Below are positions 27,091 through 35,947 of a stretch of 64,000 nt of DNA, piece after piece (position 1 is the stretch's first letter; each line of letters starts with the position of its first letter). A program made the position numbers and the translations under genes. The stretch is taken from contig NZ_UPHQ01000056.1 of the NCBI RefSeq assembly GCF_900566055.1, forward strand, positions 1 through 64,000, in the 5' to 3' direction. The DNA comes from Mycobacterium innocens. GTDB lineage: Bacteria > Actinomycetota > Actinomycetes > Mycobacteriales > Mycobacteriaceae. The notes below the pieces were generated by a model. The model had not been told where the DNA came from, made no database searches, and worked only from the letters and a program-made list of their open reading frames with translations.

Positions 27091-29343
27091 TCAATGCTTC
27101 CGAGCGCCAAGGGGTTTCGTGGCAGACCCGGGCAGCTCGTTCCATCTTCGTTGCAGCTCGCGTTCCGCGGCCGTCGGAATGAGGCCGGCGGGCGCGAACA
27201 GCTTCGACGGCACCGGCTCATCCTCGGCCAACGGCCGGCCCGCCCCACGAATTGTCTTGAGCGCCACGATAACCCCGGTGACAAACACCACGACTACGAC
27301 TGTCGCGAAGACGATCGACAGGGTGCCCTGGACAAAGGTGTTTCTGATGACGTCGTCGAGCTGGTCGGCATTGGCCGCCGAACCGAACGCCGTCTTGCCG
27401 GCGTTTCTGGCCGCCAGATACTGGTAGTGCTGAGTCCAGTAGCCGACCGCCGGGTCGGCGGAAAACACCTTCTGCCACGACGCCGTCAGCGTGACCGCCA
27501 GATCCCACAGCAACGGCACCCCGGGTATCCAGGCCCACTTCAGGTGGCCCTTCTTGATGACCACGACGGTGATCACCGTCAGCGAGATCGCCGCCAGCAG
27601 CTGGTTGGCAATGCCGTAGAGCGGGAACAGCGTGTTGATGCCACCGAGCGGATCGGTGACGCCGAGCAGCAGGATGCTGCCCCAGGCGGCGACCATTGCC
27701 AGGCTGCACGCCCAGACGCCCGGGCGCCAGCTGGGATTCTGCAGTTTGCGCAGCGGCCCGCCGAGGTTGCTCAGCGCGTCGGAGACCAGGAAACGCGCGG
27801 CGCGGGTGCCGGCGTCGAGGGTGGTCAGGATGAACAGCGCCTCGAACATGATCGCAAAGTGGTACCAGAAGGCCTTGAGGTCCATGCCGCCGAACACCCG
27901 GTGCAACATTTCGGACATGCCGAAGGCCAGCGTCGGCGCCCCGCCGGTGCGTGAGACGATCGAGCGCTCGCCCACGCTGGCGGCGGCCTGACTGATCTGG
28001 TCCGCGGTAGCCGGGTTCCCTCGCAAGCCCAGCCCGTTGACGTACTCGGCGGCGCTGGCCGCGGTGCCGCCGGTCTGGGCCGCCGGGGCGTTGAGCGCGA
28101 AGTACAGATGCTGGTCCAGGATCGACGCGGTGAGCAGCGCGATGACCGCCACGAACGACTCGGTGATCATGCCGCCATAGCCGATCAGTCGCATCTGACC
28201 TTCCTTCTCCAGCATTTTCGGCGTCGTTCCCGACGAGATCAGCGCGTGGAATCCGGACAGTGCGCCGCAAGCGATGGTGACGAACAAGAAGGGGAACACC
28301 GAACCCGTGAACACCGGCCCGTTGCCGGCGCCGGCGAACCGCGACACGGCCGGAGCCATCATGACCGGCCGAACCACCAGCACCCCGATGGCGAGCAGTG
28401 CGATGGTGCCCACCTTCATGAACGTCGACAGGTAATCGCGCGGCGCGAGCAGCAACCACACCGGCAACACCGACGCCGCGAAGCCGTAGCCGATCAGCAA
28501 CCATGACAGCGTGACCGGCGATAGGCTGAACCACTTTGCACCCCAGGATGTTTCGGCTACCCAATTGCCGCTGACCACGGCGAGCAGCAATAACACCACC
28601 CCGATCACCGACACTTCCGTCACCCGCCCCGGCCGCAGGAACCGCAGGTAGCAGCCCATGAACAGGGCGATGGGGATGGTCATGGCAATCGAGAACACAC
28701 CCCACGGGCTTTGCGCGAGAGCGCGCACCACCACCAGCGCCAGCACCGCGATGACCATGACGATGATGGCCGGAACCCCGATCAGGGCGGCTGCACCGGC
28801 GGTCGGGCCGAGTTCGTCGCGAACCATCTGCCCGAGGGAACGGCCGCGGCGCCGAGTGGAGATCCACAACACCAGATAGTCGTGCACGCAGCCGGCGAAT
28901 ACCGCGCCGAGCACGATCCACAGCGTGCTCGGTAAGTAGCCCATCTGGGCGGCCAGCACCGGACCGACCAGCGGCCCGGCCCCGGCGATGGCGGCGAAAT
29001 GGTGGCCGAACAGTACCCGCCGATCCGTCGGTACGTAGTCCATACCGTCGTGCAGGAGCTCGGCGGGGGTGGCATGATCATCTCGCGGCGCGACGATCTT
29101 CGCCTCGATCAACCGGGCATAGAACCGGAACGCGATGACGTAGGTGCAGCCCGCGGCGACCACCAGCCATACGGCGTTGACCGTTTCGCCGCGGACCAAC
29201 GCGAGGATCGCCCAGGCGACCGCACCGATCACGGCGACGGCGGCGATGAAGATCTTGTGCTTCAGGGTGATCGGGGTGTGGTCGACGACGGCGACGGGAG
29301 GCAGGTCGGCGTCGGTGCGGATGTAGCTGACGTCGCCGGCCAC
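27091..29343 (-). CDS. cstA: Carbon starvation protein CstA (peptide/pyruvate transporter family)
   Basis: A 750-residue polytopic membrane protein with many hydrophobic helices. Its sequence (HFAAIAGAGPLVGPVLAAQMGYLP and GALSGFHALISSGTTPKMLEKEGQ) is the CstA family core and matches M. tuberculosis Rv3063 from memory. Family members import peptides or pyruvate during carbon limitation. I set the start at the GTG at 29343, which follows GGGAGGG, rather than the open frame's first codon at 29421. In M. tuberculosis it lies next to ligB; here a GNAT-AAA+ gene is inserted between them. Confidence 0.93.
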   Translation of the reverse strand: MAGDVSYIRTDADLPPVAVVDHTPITLKHKIFIAAVAVIGAVAWAILALVRGETVNAVWLVVAAGCTYVIAFRFYARLIEAKIVAPRDDHATPAELLHDGMDYVPTDRRVLFGHHFAAIAGAGPLVGPVLAAQMGYLPSTLWIVLGAVFAGCVHDYLVLWISTRRRGRSLGQMVRDELGPTAGAAALIGVPAIIVMVIAVLALVVVRALAQSPWGVFSIAMTIPIALFMGCYLRFLRPGRVTEVSVIGVVLLLLAVVSGNWVAETSWGAKWFSLSPVTLSWLLIGYGFAASVLPVWLLLAPRDYLSTFMKVGTIALLAIGVLVVRPVMMAPAVSRFAGAGNGPVFTGSVFPFLFVTIACGALSGFHALISSGTTPKMLEKEGQMRLIGYGGMITESFVAVIALLTASILDQHLYFALNAPAAQTGGTAASAAEYVNGLGLRGNPATADQISQAAASVGERSIVSRTGGAPTLAFGMSEMLHRVFGGMDLKAFWYHFAIMFEALFILTTLDAGTRAARFLVSDALSNLGGPLRKLQNPSWRPGVWACSLAMVAAWGSILLLGVTDPLGGINTLFPLYGIANQLLAAISLTVITVVVIKKGHLKWAWIPGVPLLWDLAVTLTASWQKVFSADPAVGYWTQHYQYLAARNAGKTAFGSAANADQLDDVIRNTFVQGTLSIVFATVVVVVFVTGVIVALKTIRGAGRPLAEDEPVPSKLFAPAGLIPTAAERELQRRWNELPGSATKPLGARKH

Positions 29344-29439
29344 CGGCCCTCCCTCAATGGTGCACGCTCGGGTGTTCCCGGTGATCCTTGCATTACCACG
29401 GTGCTGTGCGCAGCCCGGCAATAGGCATACCGTTGGTTG

Positions 29440-30717
29440 ATGCCGTTATGGCGATTGCGTGACTACGACGACGACGACCTGGACCAGGCAATCCAGGTGT
29501 GGGACCAAAGCCGTACTCCGGGATCGCCGGAACCGGTTTTCACTGTCGCCGAGGTGATGGCGGCCGCTCGGGCGGGCCAGCCCGCGGTCGTCGCCGAGGT
29601 CGGTGACGAGGTGGTCGGTATGGCCGTCGCCCGGACCGATGGTGAGCGGGCCTGGATCCTGCTGATCGCGCTGGCGTCACGCTGGCGGCAGCGCGGTATC
29701 GGCAGCGCGCTGCTGGCCGATCTGGAGCGCCGGCTGCGGTCGGCCGGGGTGCGCAAGATCTGCACGGTGCTGCCCGCCGGCGCGACGGGATCGGCGGCGC
29801 TGGACAACTCCGGCTATACCCGTCGCGACGGTTTGGTGTACTACGAGACGGTCGAACTGCTGCGGCCGGACCAGGCCAATGTGCTCGCCGAGCTGGGCGG
29901 GCGGCTGCTGCCGCCGGGGTTGTGGCAGGACCTGGCCGGGATGGAACAGGAGAAACAAATCATCGAGCAGCGGATCATCGCCCCGCTGGCTCACCCCGAG
30001 ATCGCCGACCGCTACGGCGTGCGCCCACCCAAGGCGGTGATCCTCTTCGGGCCACCGGGGACGGGGAAAACCAGTTTCGCCAAAGGGATTTCGTCGAGGC
30101 TGGGCTGGCCCTTCGTCGAGCTGTTCCCGTCGCGGCTGGCCGCCGCGGCGCCGGGCGGTCTGGCGGCATCCCTTCGGGAAGTGTTCGCAGAACTCGACGA
30201 ACTCGACGAACTGGTGCTGTTCATCGACGAGGTCGAGGAGATCGCGGTGGCGCGCGCCGGTGCCAGCACCGTCGAAACCGGTGTCACCAACGAACTGCTG
30301 AAACTCATCCCGTCGTTTCGCGAGCACGACGGGCGGCTGCTGGTCTGCGCCACCAATTCCGTGCACTCGCTGGACTCGGCGCTCCTGCGGCCCGGACGGT
30401 TCGACTACGTCATACCGGTCGGCCCGCCGGATCAGCCGGCGCGCCTGGCGGTATGGAAACGCTATCTGGGCCGAGCAAACTCGGGCATCGACATCGACCG
30501 GCTGGTCGCGGCCACCGAGCTGTTCACCCCGGCCGACATCGAGTTCGCCGCCCGCAAGGGAGCGCAGGTGGCCTTCGATCGTGAGATGGCGCATGGCCGC
30601 GGGGAGCCGGCGACCACCGAGGACTATCTCACCGCGATCGGCGAGGTCCGGCCGACGTTGACGCCGGGGATGCTGGACGAATTCACCGACGACAGGGCGC
30701 AATTCGCCAGGCTATAG
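29440..30717 (+). CDS. GNAT acetyltransferase fused to AAA+ ATPase
   Basis: A 425-residue two-domain protein. Residues 1-140 are a GNAT fold, with the acetyl-CoA-binding loop in ALASRWRQRGIGSALLADLERRL (about 80-100) and a late GYTRRDGLVYYE segment. Residues about 160-400 are a classic AAA+ ATPase related to proteasomal/PAN and FtsH-type rings: Walker A GPPGTGKT from residue 204, Walker B LVLFIDEVEE near 258-267, sensor 1 CATN, and arginine-finger region LLRPGRFDYVIP. No protease domain or HbYX tail is present. The ATG at 29440 directly follows a TTG. The fusion suggests ATP-driven remodelling linked to acetylation of a substrate. The function is unknown. Confidence 0.88.
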   Translation: MPLWRLRDYDDDDLDQAIQVWDQSRTPGSPEPVFTVAEVMAAARAGQPAVVAEVGDEVVGMAVARTDGERAWILLIALASRWRQRGIGSALLADLERRLRSAGVRKICTVLPAGATGSAALDNSGYTRRDGLVYYETVELLRPDQANVLAELGGRLLPPGLWQDLAGMEQEKQIIEQRIIAPLAHPEIADRYGVRPPKAVILFGPPGTGKTSFAKGISSRLGWPFVELFPSRLAAAAPGGLAASLREVFAELDELDELVLFIDEVEEIAVARAGASTVETGVTNELLKLIPSFREHDGRLLVCATNSVHSLDSALLRPGRFDYVIPVGPPDQPARLAVWKRYLGRANSGIDIDRLVAATELFTPADIEFAARKGAQVAFDREMAHGRGEPATTEDYLTAIGEVRPTLTPGMLDEFTDDRAQFARL

Positions 30718-30727
30718 CCGGGTGAGT

Positions 30728-30773
30728 GTGAATCTGGCGATGCGTCACCGGCGTGTCGCGTCGCCAGATTCAC
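30728..30773. terminator. Intergenic hairpin, family A copy 1
   Basis: Perfect 13-bp arms, GTGAATCTGGCGA (30728-30740) and TCGCCAGATTCAC (30761-30773), with a 20-base loop. It lies between the convergent stops of the GNAT-AAA+ gene and ligB. There is no T-tract, so it would be an intrinsic-like bidirectional terminator of the mycobacterial type. A homologous hairpin follows nrdE. Confidence 0.65.
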
Positions 30774-30789
30774 TGTCGCGCAACCTGGA

Positions 30790-32319
30790 TCAGTACAGCG
30801 CGCGCACGGTGTCGATGGTGTCGGCGTCGTCGGGGCCCTTGTCGTCTCGATACCGCAGCACGCGGGCAAAACGCAACGCGACTCCGCCTGGATAACGCGA
30901 CGACCCCTGCACCCCGTCCACCGCCACCTCGACCACCTGCTCGGGGCGCAGCTGGACGACATAGCCGTCCGTGCCACCGATGGCTAGCTCGGTGAACCGG
31001 GCGGTCTGCCAGTCCAGCATGGCGTCGGTCATCCCCTTGAAGGTCTTGCCCACCATGACGTATTTGCCACTGGCCGGATCCCGCGCGCCCAGGTGAATGT
31101 TGGACAGCTTTCCGCGACGGCGGCCCGAACCCCACTCCACGGCCAGCACCACCAGATCCAGCGTGTGCACCGGCTTGACCTTGAGCCATCCCGCGCCGCG
31201 ACGCCCGGCCTGGTACGGCGCTCCCGGCGCCTTGGCCATCACGCCTTCATGACCGGCGGCCAAAGTCGCGTCCAGAAAGGCGGCCGCGGCAGCCGCATCG
31301 GAGGTGATCAGCCGGTCCACCCGGTGTCTGACGGGCACGACGGCGTCCAGGACGGCCAGCCGTTCGGTGGTCGGCGCGTCGAGCAGGTCGTCGCCGTCAT
31401 GATGCAAGATGTCGAAGAAAAACACCGAAAGCGGCTGTGTTGCACGGGCGGCCGCTACATCGACCGATCGGCCGAACCGGGACGCGGTGACCTGGAAGCG
31501 ATGCGGACGGTGGTCGGGTCGCAACGCGATCGTCTCACCGTCGGCGACCAGCTCGCGCACCGGCAGCGCCAGCGTTGCCTCCACGACCTCCGGCAGCCGG
31601 GCGGTGACGTCGTCGAGGCTTCGGGTGTAGACGGTGACGTCGTCGCCGGCGCGGTGAATCTGTACTCGGGCGCCGTCCAGCTTTGCCTCGAATATCGTTG
31701 TGCCGTCATGACGTTCGAGCGCGTCGGTCACACCGGTCGCGGTCTGCGCCAGCATCGGGCCCACCGGCCGGCCCACCCGTAGGGTGAAGGCGTCCAGCGC
31801 CGCCGCCCCGCCGGTCAGGCCCGCGGCGGCGACCGCCGGCAGATCACCGCCCAGCATGGCGGCGCGCTGCACTGCGCTGGCGGGGATTGCGGCCGCTTTG
31901 GCGACGGCGTCGGTCATGATCCCGGTCAGCGCACCCTGGCGCAGCTCACCGCTGAGCAGCCGCAGCAGCAAGGTCTGCTCGGATTCGGTTGCCGCCGAGA
32001 ACAACTCGGAGACCAGCTGTGCGCGGCGCGCCTGCGAGCCGCTGCCCGAGGTGGCGCCGATCTCGGAGAAAGCCGCGTCGACGCCCGCGACGGTCAGCGT
32101 CGCATGCCCAGCCGGCGGCGGAAGCGCCCGCAACGACGCCCAGCCGACGCCGATGTGGCGCTGTGGCAGTTCCCCGGAGAGCCACGCCACGATGGTCGCC
32201 ACCAGCTCGGGGTCGGGTGCGGCGCGGCGAAGCAGGTCGGCGATGCGTTCGATCTTGCTCAGCCGCGACGAGGTGGCGCCCACGTCAAGTGAGGTAGTGG
32301 CCACGTCGAGAAGGAGCAC
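30790..32319 (-). CDS. ligB: ATP-dependent DNA ligase LigB
   Basis: A 509-residue ATP-dependent ligase, colinear with my memory of M. tuberculosis LigB (Rv3062). The N-terminal DNA-binding region is followed by the nucleotidyl-transferase active site [14 protein letters not shown], with the AMP-accepting lysine at 213. Later motifs are [22 protein letters not shown] and GWLKVKP, with an OB fold at the C-terminus. The start is a GTG at 32319. It seals nicks but is not the essential NAD-dependent replicative ligase (LigA). It is divergent from an SDR gene. Confidence 0.95.
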   Translation of the reverse strand: MLLLDVATTSLDVGATSSRLSKIERIADLLRRAAPDPELVATIVAWLSGELPQRHIGVGWASLRALPPPAGHATLTVAGVDAAFSEIGATSGSGSQARRAQLVSELFSAATESEQTLLLRLLSGELRQGALTGIMTDAVAKAAAIPASAVQRAAMLGGDLPAVAAAGLTGGAAALDAFTLRVGRPVGPMLAQTATGVTDALERHDGTTIFEAKLDGARVQIHRAGDDVTVYTRSLDDVTARLPEVVEATLALPVRELVADGETIALRPDHRPHRFQVTASRFGRSVDVAAARATQPLSVFFFDILHHDGDDLLDAPTTERLAVLDAVVPVRHRVDRLITSDAAAAAAFLDATLAAGHEGVMAKAPGAPYQAGRRGAGWLKVKPVHTLDLVVLAVEWGSGRRRGKLSNIHLGARDPASGKYVMVGKTFKGMTDAMLDWQTARFTELAIGGTDGYVVQLRPEQVVEVAVDGVQGSSRYPGGVALRFARVLRYRDDKGPDDADTIDTVRALY

Positions 32320-32391
32320 GCTTCAGCTTGGCATGACTCGCCGACAACCGTTCCGGGCCGACACGCTAGCGTGCCTAGATAACGTTACAGA

Positions 32392-32409
32392 TTGCCAGAA
32401 TTCTGACAA
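32392..32409. promoter_or_regulatory. 18-bp near-perfect palindrome upstream of SDR gene
   Basis: TTGCCAGAATTCTGACAA, symmetrical except for one base pair, lies 21 bp upstream of the SDR start at 32430 and 73 bp from the divergent ligB start. Its size and position suit a TetR-type operator. No regulator gene is adjacent. Confidence 0.5.
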
Positions 32410-32429
32410 GCCAATACAGGGAGGTCCGG

Positions 32430-33200
32430 ATGGAGATCAGCGGCAAGAAGGTCGTGGTCATCGGCGGTGCGTCGGGTATGGGTCGGGCCACCGCCGAGTT
32501 GCTGGCCGAACGTGGCGCGCACGTCGCGGTGCTCGACCGCGAGAACTCCGACGGCAAGGCCGTCGCCGAGGGGCTCGGCGGCGCGTTCTACCCGGTCGAC
32601 GTCACCGACTTCACCGGAACCGAAGAGACCCTGCAAACGGCGGTCGACGACCTCGGCGGCCTGCATGTCGCGGTGACGACCGCGGGCGGCGGCATCGCCA
32701 AGCGGACCCTGACCAAATCCGGCCCACACGACCTCGAATCCTTCCAGTCGGTCATCGATCTCAACCTCATCGCCACCTTCAACATCAGCCGGCTGGCGGC
32801 CGCGCACATGGCCAAGAACGACCCGGAAGACCCCGAATCAACGGGGGAGCGCGGCGTCATCATCAACACCGCATCCATCGCGGCCTTCGAGGGCCAGATC
32901 GGGCAGGTCGCCTATACCGCCGCCAAGGCCGCGATCGCCGGCATGTGCCTGACCATGGCCCGTGATCTGGGATCGATGGGAATCCGGGTGCTGGCCATCG
33001 CGCCGAGCCTGTTCCTGACCGGGCTGACCGCCATGGTTCCCGACGAGATGGCGGCCCAGCTGGTCAAAGACGCGGCCTTCCCGAAGCGGATGGGCCGGCC
33101 CATCGAGTACGCAAAGCTGGCGGCGGCCATCGTGGACAACCCGATGCTCAACGGCCAGTGCATCCGCCTGGACGCCGGCCAGCGGTTCGCGCCCAAGTAA
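32430..33200 (+). CDS. SDR-family 3-hydroxyacyl-CoA dehydrogenase-like enzyme
   Basis: A 256-residue SDR. The N-terminus MEISGKKVVVIGGASGMGRATAE is the cofactor fold, INTASIAAFEGQIGQVAYTAAKAA carries the serine and the Tyr-Lys pair, and the C-terminal half PKRMGRPIEYAKLAAAIVDNPMLNGQCIRLDAGQRF resembles type II 3-hydroxyacyl-CoA (HSD10-like) dehydrogenases. It lies upstream of fadE22 on the same strand. A role in beta-oxidation of fatty or sterol-derived acyl-CoA is a reasonable inference. GGGAGG lies upstream of the ATG. Confidence 0.88.
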   Translation: MEISGKKVVVIGGASGMGRATAELLAERGAHVAVLDRENSDGKAVAEGLGGAFYPVDVTDFTGTEETLQTAVDDLGGLHVAVTTAGGGIAKRTLTKSGPHDLESFQSVIDLNLIATFNISRLAAAHMAKNDPEDPESTGERGVIINTASIAAFEGQIGQVAYTAAKAAIAGMCLTMARDLGSMGIRVLAIAPSLFLTGLTAMVPDEMAAQLVKDAAFPKRMGRPIEYAKLAAAIVDNPMLNGQCIRLDAGQRFAPK

Positions 33201-33233
33201 CCGACGAGCCGGCCGGGCCCACGCCGGGCATTG

Positions 33234-33243
33234 AGTACACTCT
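33234..33243 (+). promoter_or_regulatory. Shared decamer AGTACACTCT upstream of fadE22
   Basis: The same decamer occurs 61 bp upstream of fadE22 and in the divergent DUF35/thiolase-like promoter (35908-35917), each followed by an AT-rich stretch. It may be one operator shared by neighbouring acyl-CoA genes, or a promoter element. Confidence 0.35.
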
Positions 33244-33303
33244 TTAGAAAATCAGCAGGACCCGCGACGGCGCGGGCCGCGCAGTGCCGCGAGGAGGGCC
33301 CTG

Positions 33304-35469
33304 ATGGGTATCGCACTCACCGACGACCACCGCGAACTCGCCGAGGTAGCCCGCGGGTTTCTGACGGCCCAAAAGGCCCGCTGGGCAGCGCGGTCACTGC
33401 TCGACGCGGCCGAGGAACAGCGACCGCCCTTCTGGCCTCAGGTGGTCGAACTCGGCTGGCTGGGTCTGCACATCGGCGAAGAGCACGGCGGGTCCGGCTA
33501 CGGGCTGCCCGAACTCGTGGTGGTGATCGAAGAACTCGGCCGCGCGGTGGCGCCGGGACCGTTTGTGCCCACCGTCATCGCTTCGGCGGTGATCGCCAAG
33601 GAGGGCATTGCCGAGCAGAAAGCCCGGCTGCTGCCGGGCCTGATCAACGGAAGCGTCACCGCGGGCGTGGGTCTCGACGGCCGGGTGCAGGTCACCGATG
33701 GCGTCGCCGACGGCGACGCGGGTGTCGTCCTGGGTGCCGGGCTGGCCGATCTGCTGCTGGTCACGGCCGGGGACGACGTGCTGGTGCTCGACCGCGGCCG
33801 GGCAGGTGTGTCGATAGACGTGCCGGAAAACCTCGATCCCACCCGGCGTTCCGGGCGCGTTCGGCTGACCAAGGTGAGCGTCAGCGCCGACGACATCCTG
33901 GCGGGGGCACGCGAATCGGCGCTGGCGCGGGCACGGACGTTGCTTGCCGCCGAGGCGGTCGGCGGCGCGGCCGACTGTGTCGACGCCGCCGTCGCCTACG
34001 CCAAGGTGCGGCAGCAATTCGGCCGCACCATCGCGACTTTCCAAGCGGTAAAACATCATTGCGCCAACATGCTGGTGGCGGTGGAGTCCGGCATTGCCGC
34101 GGTGTGGGATGCCGCCCGTGCGGCATCCGAAGATGAAGAACAGTTCCGCCTGATCGCGGCGGTGGCCGCGGCGCTGGCGTTTCCGGCCTATGCGCGCAAC
34201 GCCGAGCTCAATATCCAGGTGCACGGCGGCATCGGCTTCACCTGGGAGCACGATGCCCATCTGCACCTGCGCCGGGCGCTGGTGACCGCTGGATTGCTGG
34301 GCGGAGATGCGCCGGCCCGCAATGTCTTCGACCGCACCGCGGCCGGGGCCACCCGCGCCAACAGCCTCGACCTGCCGCCCGAGGCGGAAGAGTTGCGCAC
34401 CCGGATCCGCGCCGACGCCGCCGAGATCGCGGCTCTGGACAAGAAGGCGCAACTGGACAAGCTGATCGAGACCGGGTACGTGATGCCGCACTGGCCCAAA
34501 CCGTGGGGCCGCGCCGCGGATGCGGTAGAGCAGTTGGTGATCGAGGAGGAGTTCGGTAAGGCCGGCATCAAACGCCCGGACTACTCGATCACCGGCTGGG
34601 TGATCCTGACCCTGATCCAGCATGGAACAGCTTGGCAAATCGAAAGATTCGTGGAGAAGGCACTGCGTCAGGAAGAAATCTGGTGCCAGTTGTTCTCCGA
34701 GCCCGACGCCGGCTCGGACGCGGCGTCGGTCAAGACCCGTGCCACCCGGGTGGATGGCGGCTGGAAGATCAACGGGCAGAAGGTGTGGACCAGCGGGGCA
34801 CAGTATTGCGCCCGCGGCCTGGCCACCGTGCGCACCGACCCGGACGTCCCCAAGCACGCCGGCATCACCACGGTGATCATCGACATGAAATCGCCCGGCG
34901 TCGAGGTGCGCCCGCTGCGACAGATCACCGGGGGCTCGGAATTCAACGAGGTGTTCTTCAACGACGTGTTCGTTCCCGACGAGGACGTCGTCGGAGCGCC
35001 CAACTCCGGGTGGACGGTCGCACGGGCGACGCTGGGCAACGAGCGAGTCAGTATCGGCGGCAGTGGGTCGTTCTACGAAGGACTGGCAGCCAAACTGGTG
35101 CAGCTGGCCCAACGGAGAGCAGATCGGTTGGCGGGAGCCGAGGTTCGGGTCGGGTACTTCCTGGCCGAAGATCACGCGCTACGGCTGCTGAACCTGCGTC
35201 GTGCGGCGCGCAGCGTCGAAGGTGCAGGCCCGGGACCGGAAGGCAATGTCACCAAATTGAAGCTGGCCGAGCACATGATCGAAGGCGCTGCCCTCTCGGC
35301 GGCATTGCTGGGGCCCGAGATCGCGCTGCTCGACGGTCCCGGTGCGGTGGTCGGCCGGATGGTGATGGGCGCGCGCGGCATGGCGATCGCGGGGGGCACC
35401 TCCGAGGTGACCCGCAACCAGATCGCCGAGCGGATTCTCGGCATGCCGCGTGACCCGTTGATCAACTAG
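33304..35469 (+). CDS. fadE22: Two-domain acyl-CoA dehydrogenase FadE22
   Basis: A 721-residue protein, the same length as M. tuberculosis FadE22 (Rv3061c), made of two acyl-CoA dehydrogenase units in tandem. The first, residues 1-350, contains YAKVRQQFGRTIATFQAVKHHCANM and IQVHGGIGFTWEHD. The second, residues 360-721, contains CQLFSEPDAGSDAASVKTRA, GQKVWTSGAQ and GMAIAGGTSEVTRNQIAERILGMPRDP. FadE proteins of this type often work in sterol or branched-chain degradation. A strong GAGGAGGG precedes the ATG. It ends 27 bp before a long hairpin. Confidence 0.93.
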   Translation: MGIALTDDHRELAEVARGFLTAQKARWAARSLLDAAEEQRPPFWPQVVELGWLGLHIGEEHGGSGYGLPELVVVIEELGRAVAPGPFVPTVIASAVIAKEGIAEQKARLLPGLINGSVTAGVGLDGRVQVTDGVADGDAGVVLGAGLADLLLVTAGDDVLVLDRGRAGVSIDVPENLDPTRRSGRVRLTKVSVSADDILAGARESALARARTLLAAEAVGGAADCVDAAVAYAKVRQQFGRTIATFQAVKHHCANMLVAVESGIAAVWDAARAASEDEEQFRLIAAVAAALAFPAYARNAELNIQVHGGIGFTWEHDAHLHLRRALVTAGLLGGDAPARNVFDRTAAGATRANSLDLPPEAEELRTRIRADAAEIAALDKKAQLDKLIETGYVMPHWPKPWGRAADAVEQLVIEEEFGKAGIKRPDYSITGWVILTLIQHGTAWQIERFVEKALRQEEIWCQLFSEPDAGSDAASVKTRATRVDGGWKINGQKVWTSGAQYCARGLATVRTDPDVPKHAGITTVIIDMKSPGVEVRPLRQITGGSEFNEVFFNDVFVPDEDVVGAPNSGWTVARATLGNERVSIGGSGSFYEGLAAKLVQLAQRRADRLAGAEVRVGYFLAEDHALRLLNLRRAARSVEGAGPGPEGNVTKLKLAEHMIEGAALSAALLGPEIALLDGPGAVVGRMVMGARGMAIAGGTSEVTRNQIAERILGMPRDPLIN

Positions 35470-35495
35470 GGCTCGGCGAGCAGGGGCCTGCGCTC

Positions 35496-35555
35496 GCGAG
35501 CAGACGCAAAATCGCCTCAAAATCGCGGATTTTGGGCGATTTTGCGTCTGCTCGC
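35496..35555. terminator. Intergenic hairpin, family B copy 1
   Basis: Perfect 21-bp arms at 35496-35516 and 35535-35555, starting GCGAGCAGACGCAAAATCGC. The 18-base loop itself contains AAAATC-GCG-GATTTT, so the stem is nested. It lies between the convergent stops of fadE22 and the DUF35 gene and probably terminates both. A homologous hairpin lies at 41397-41456. Confidence 0.7.
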
Positions 35556-35559
35556 GCCA

Positions 35560-35904
35560 CTAGGCGCGGGGCTCGAACAGCGGCGCGCCGCCGGAACCCT
35601 GCTCCGGCCGGATCACCACCGGCATTCCGCATGTCACCGAATCCGGTTCACACCCAACGATATTGGCCGCAACACGGAGCCCGCTCTGTTCGCTGAGTTC
35701 CACCAGGGCAATCACATAGGGGGTCGGGATGTCCGGGTTGTACGGGTGGTAGTTGACCGTATAGGTGAACACCGTGCCGTGCCCGGACACCGGCCGTGCC
35801 ACCAGAGGCCCGCCGCAGCCGCGGCATTCACCGGTCGCCGGATGCACCCAGCATCCGCAACTGTCACAATGCTCGATGAGCAGAGGCTGGGCGGACACGC
35901 TCAA
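35560..35904 (-). CDS. DUF35-type zinc-ribbon/OB-fold protein
   Basis: A 114-residue protein. Residues 10-33 hold a rubredoxin-like zinc ribbon (CDSCGCW and CRGCGGP), and residues 40-105 an OB fold with the HGTVFTYTVNYHPYNPDIPTPYVIALVEL signature. This architecture (DUF35/ChsH2-like) pairs with thiolase-like lipid-transfer proteins or acyl-CoA hydratases, and the divergent neighbour is exactly such a thiolase-like gene. The start is a TTG at 35904 or a GTG at 35898. A tandem repeat lies in the shared promoter. Confidence 0.88.
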   Translation of the reverse strand: MSVSAQPLLIEHCDSCGCWVHPATGECRGCGGPLVARPVSGHGTVFTYTVNYHPYNPDIPTPYVIALVELSEQSGLRVAANIVGCEPDSVTCGMPVVIRPEQGSGGAPLFEPRA

Positions 35905-35907
35905 TAC

Positions 35908-35943
35908 AGTACACTCTATTGATTCATGTCTATTGATTCATGG
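35908..35943. promoter_or_regulatory. Shared decamer and 14-bp tandem repeat in divergent promoter
   Basis: AGTACACTCT (35908-35917, also upstream of fadE22) runs into two tandem copies of CTATTGATTCATG plus one base (35916-35943). The sequence lies between the DUF35 start and the thiolase-like start. Direct repeats of this length in a divergent promoter suggest cooperative regulator binding. The double GntR regulator downstream is one candidate. Confidence 0.4.
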
Positions 35944-35947
35944 ACGG

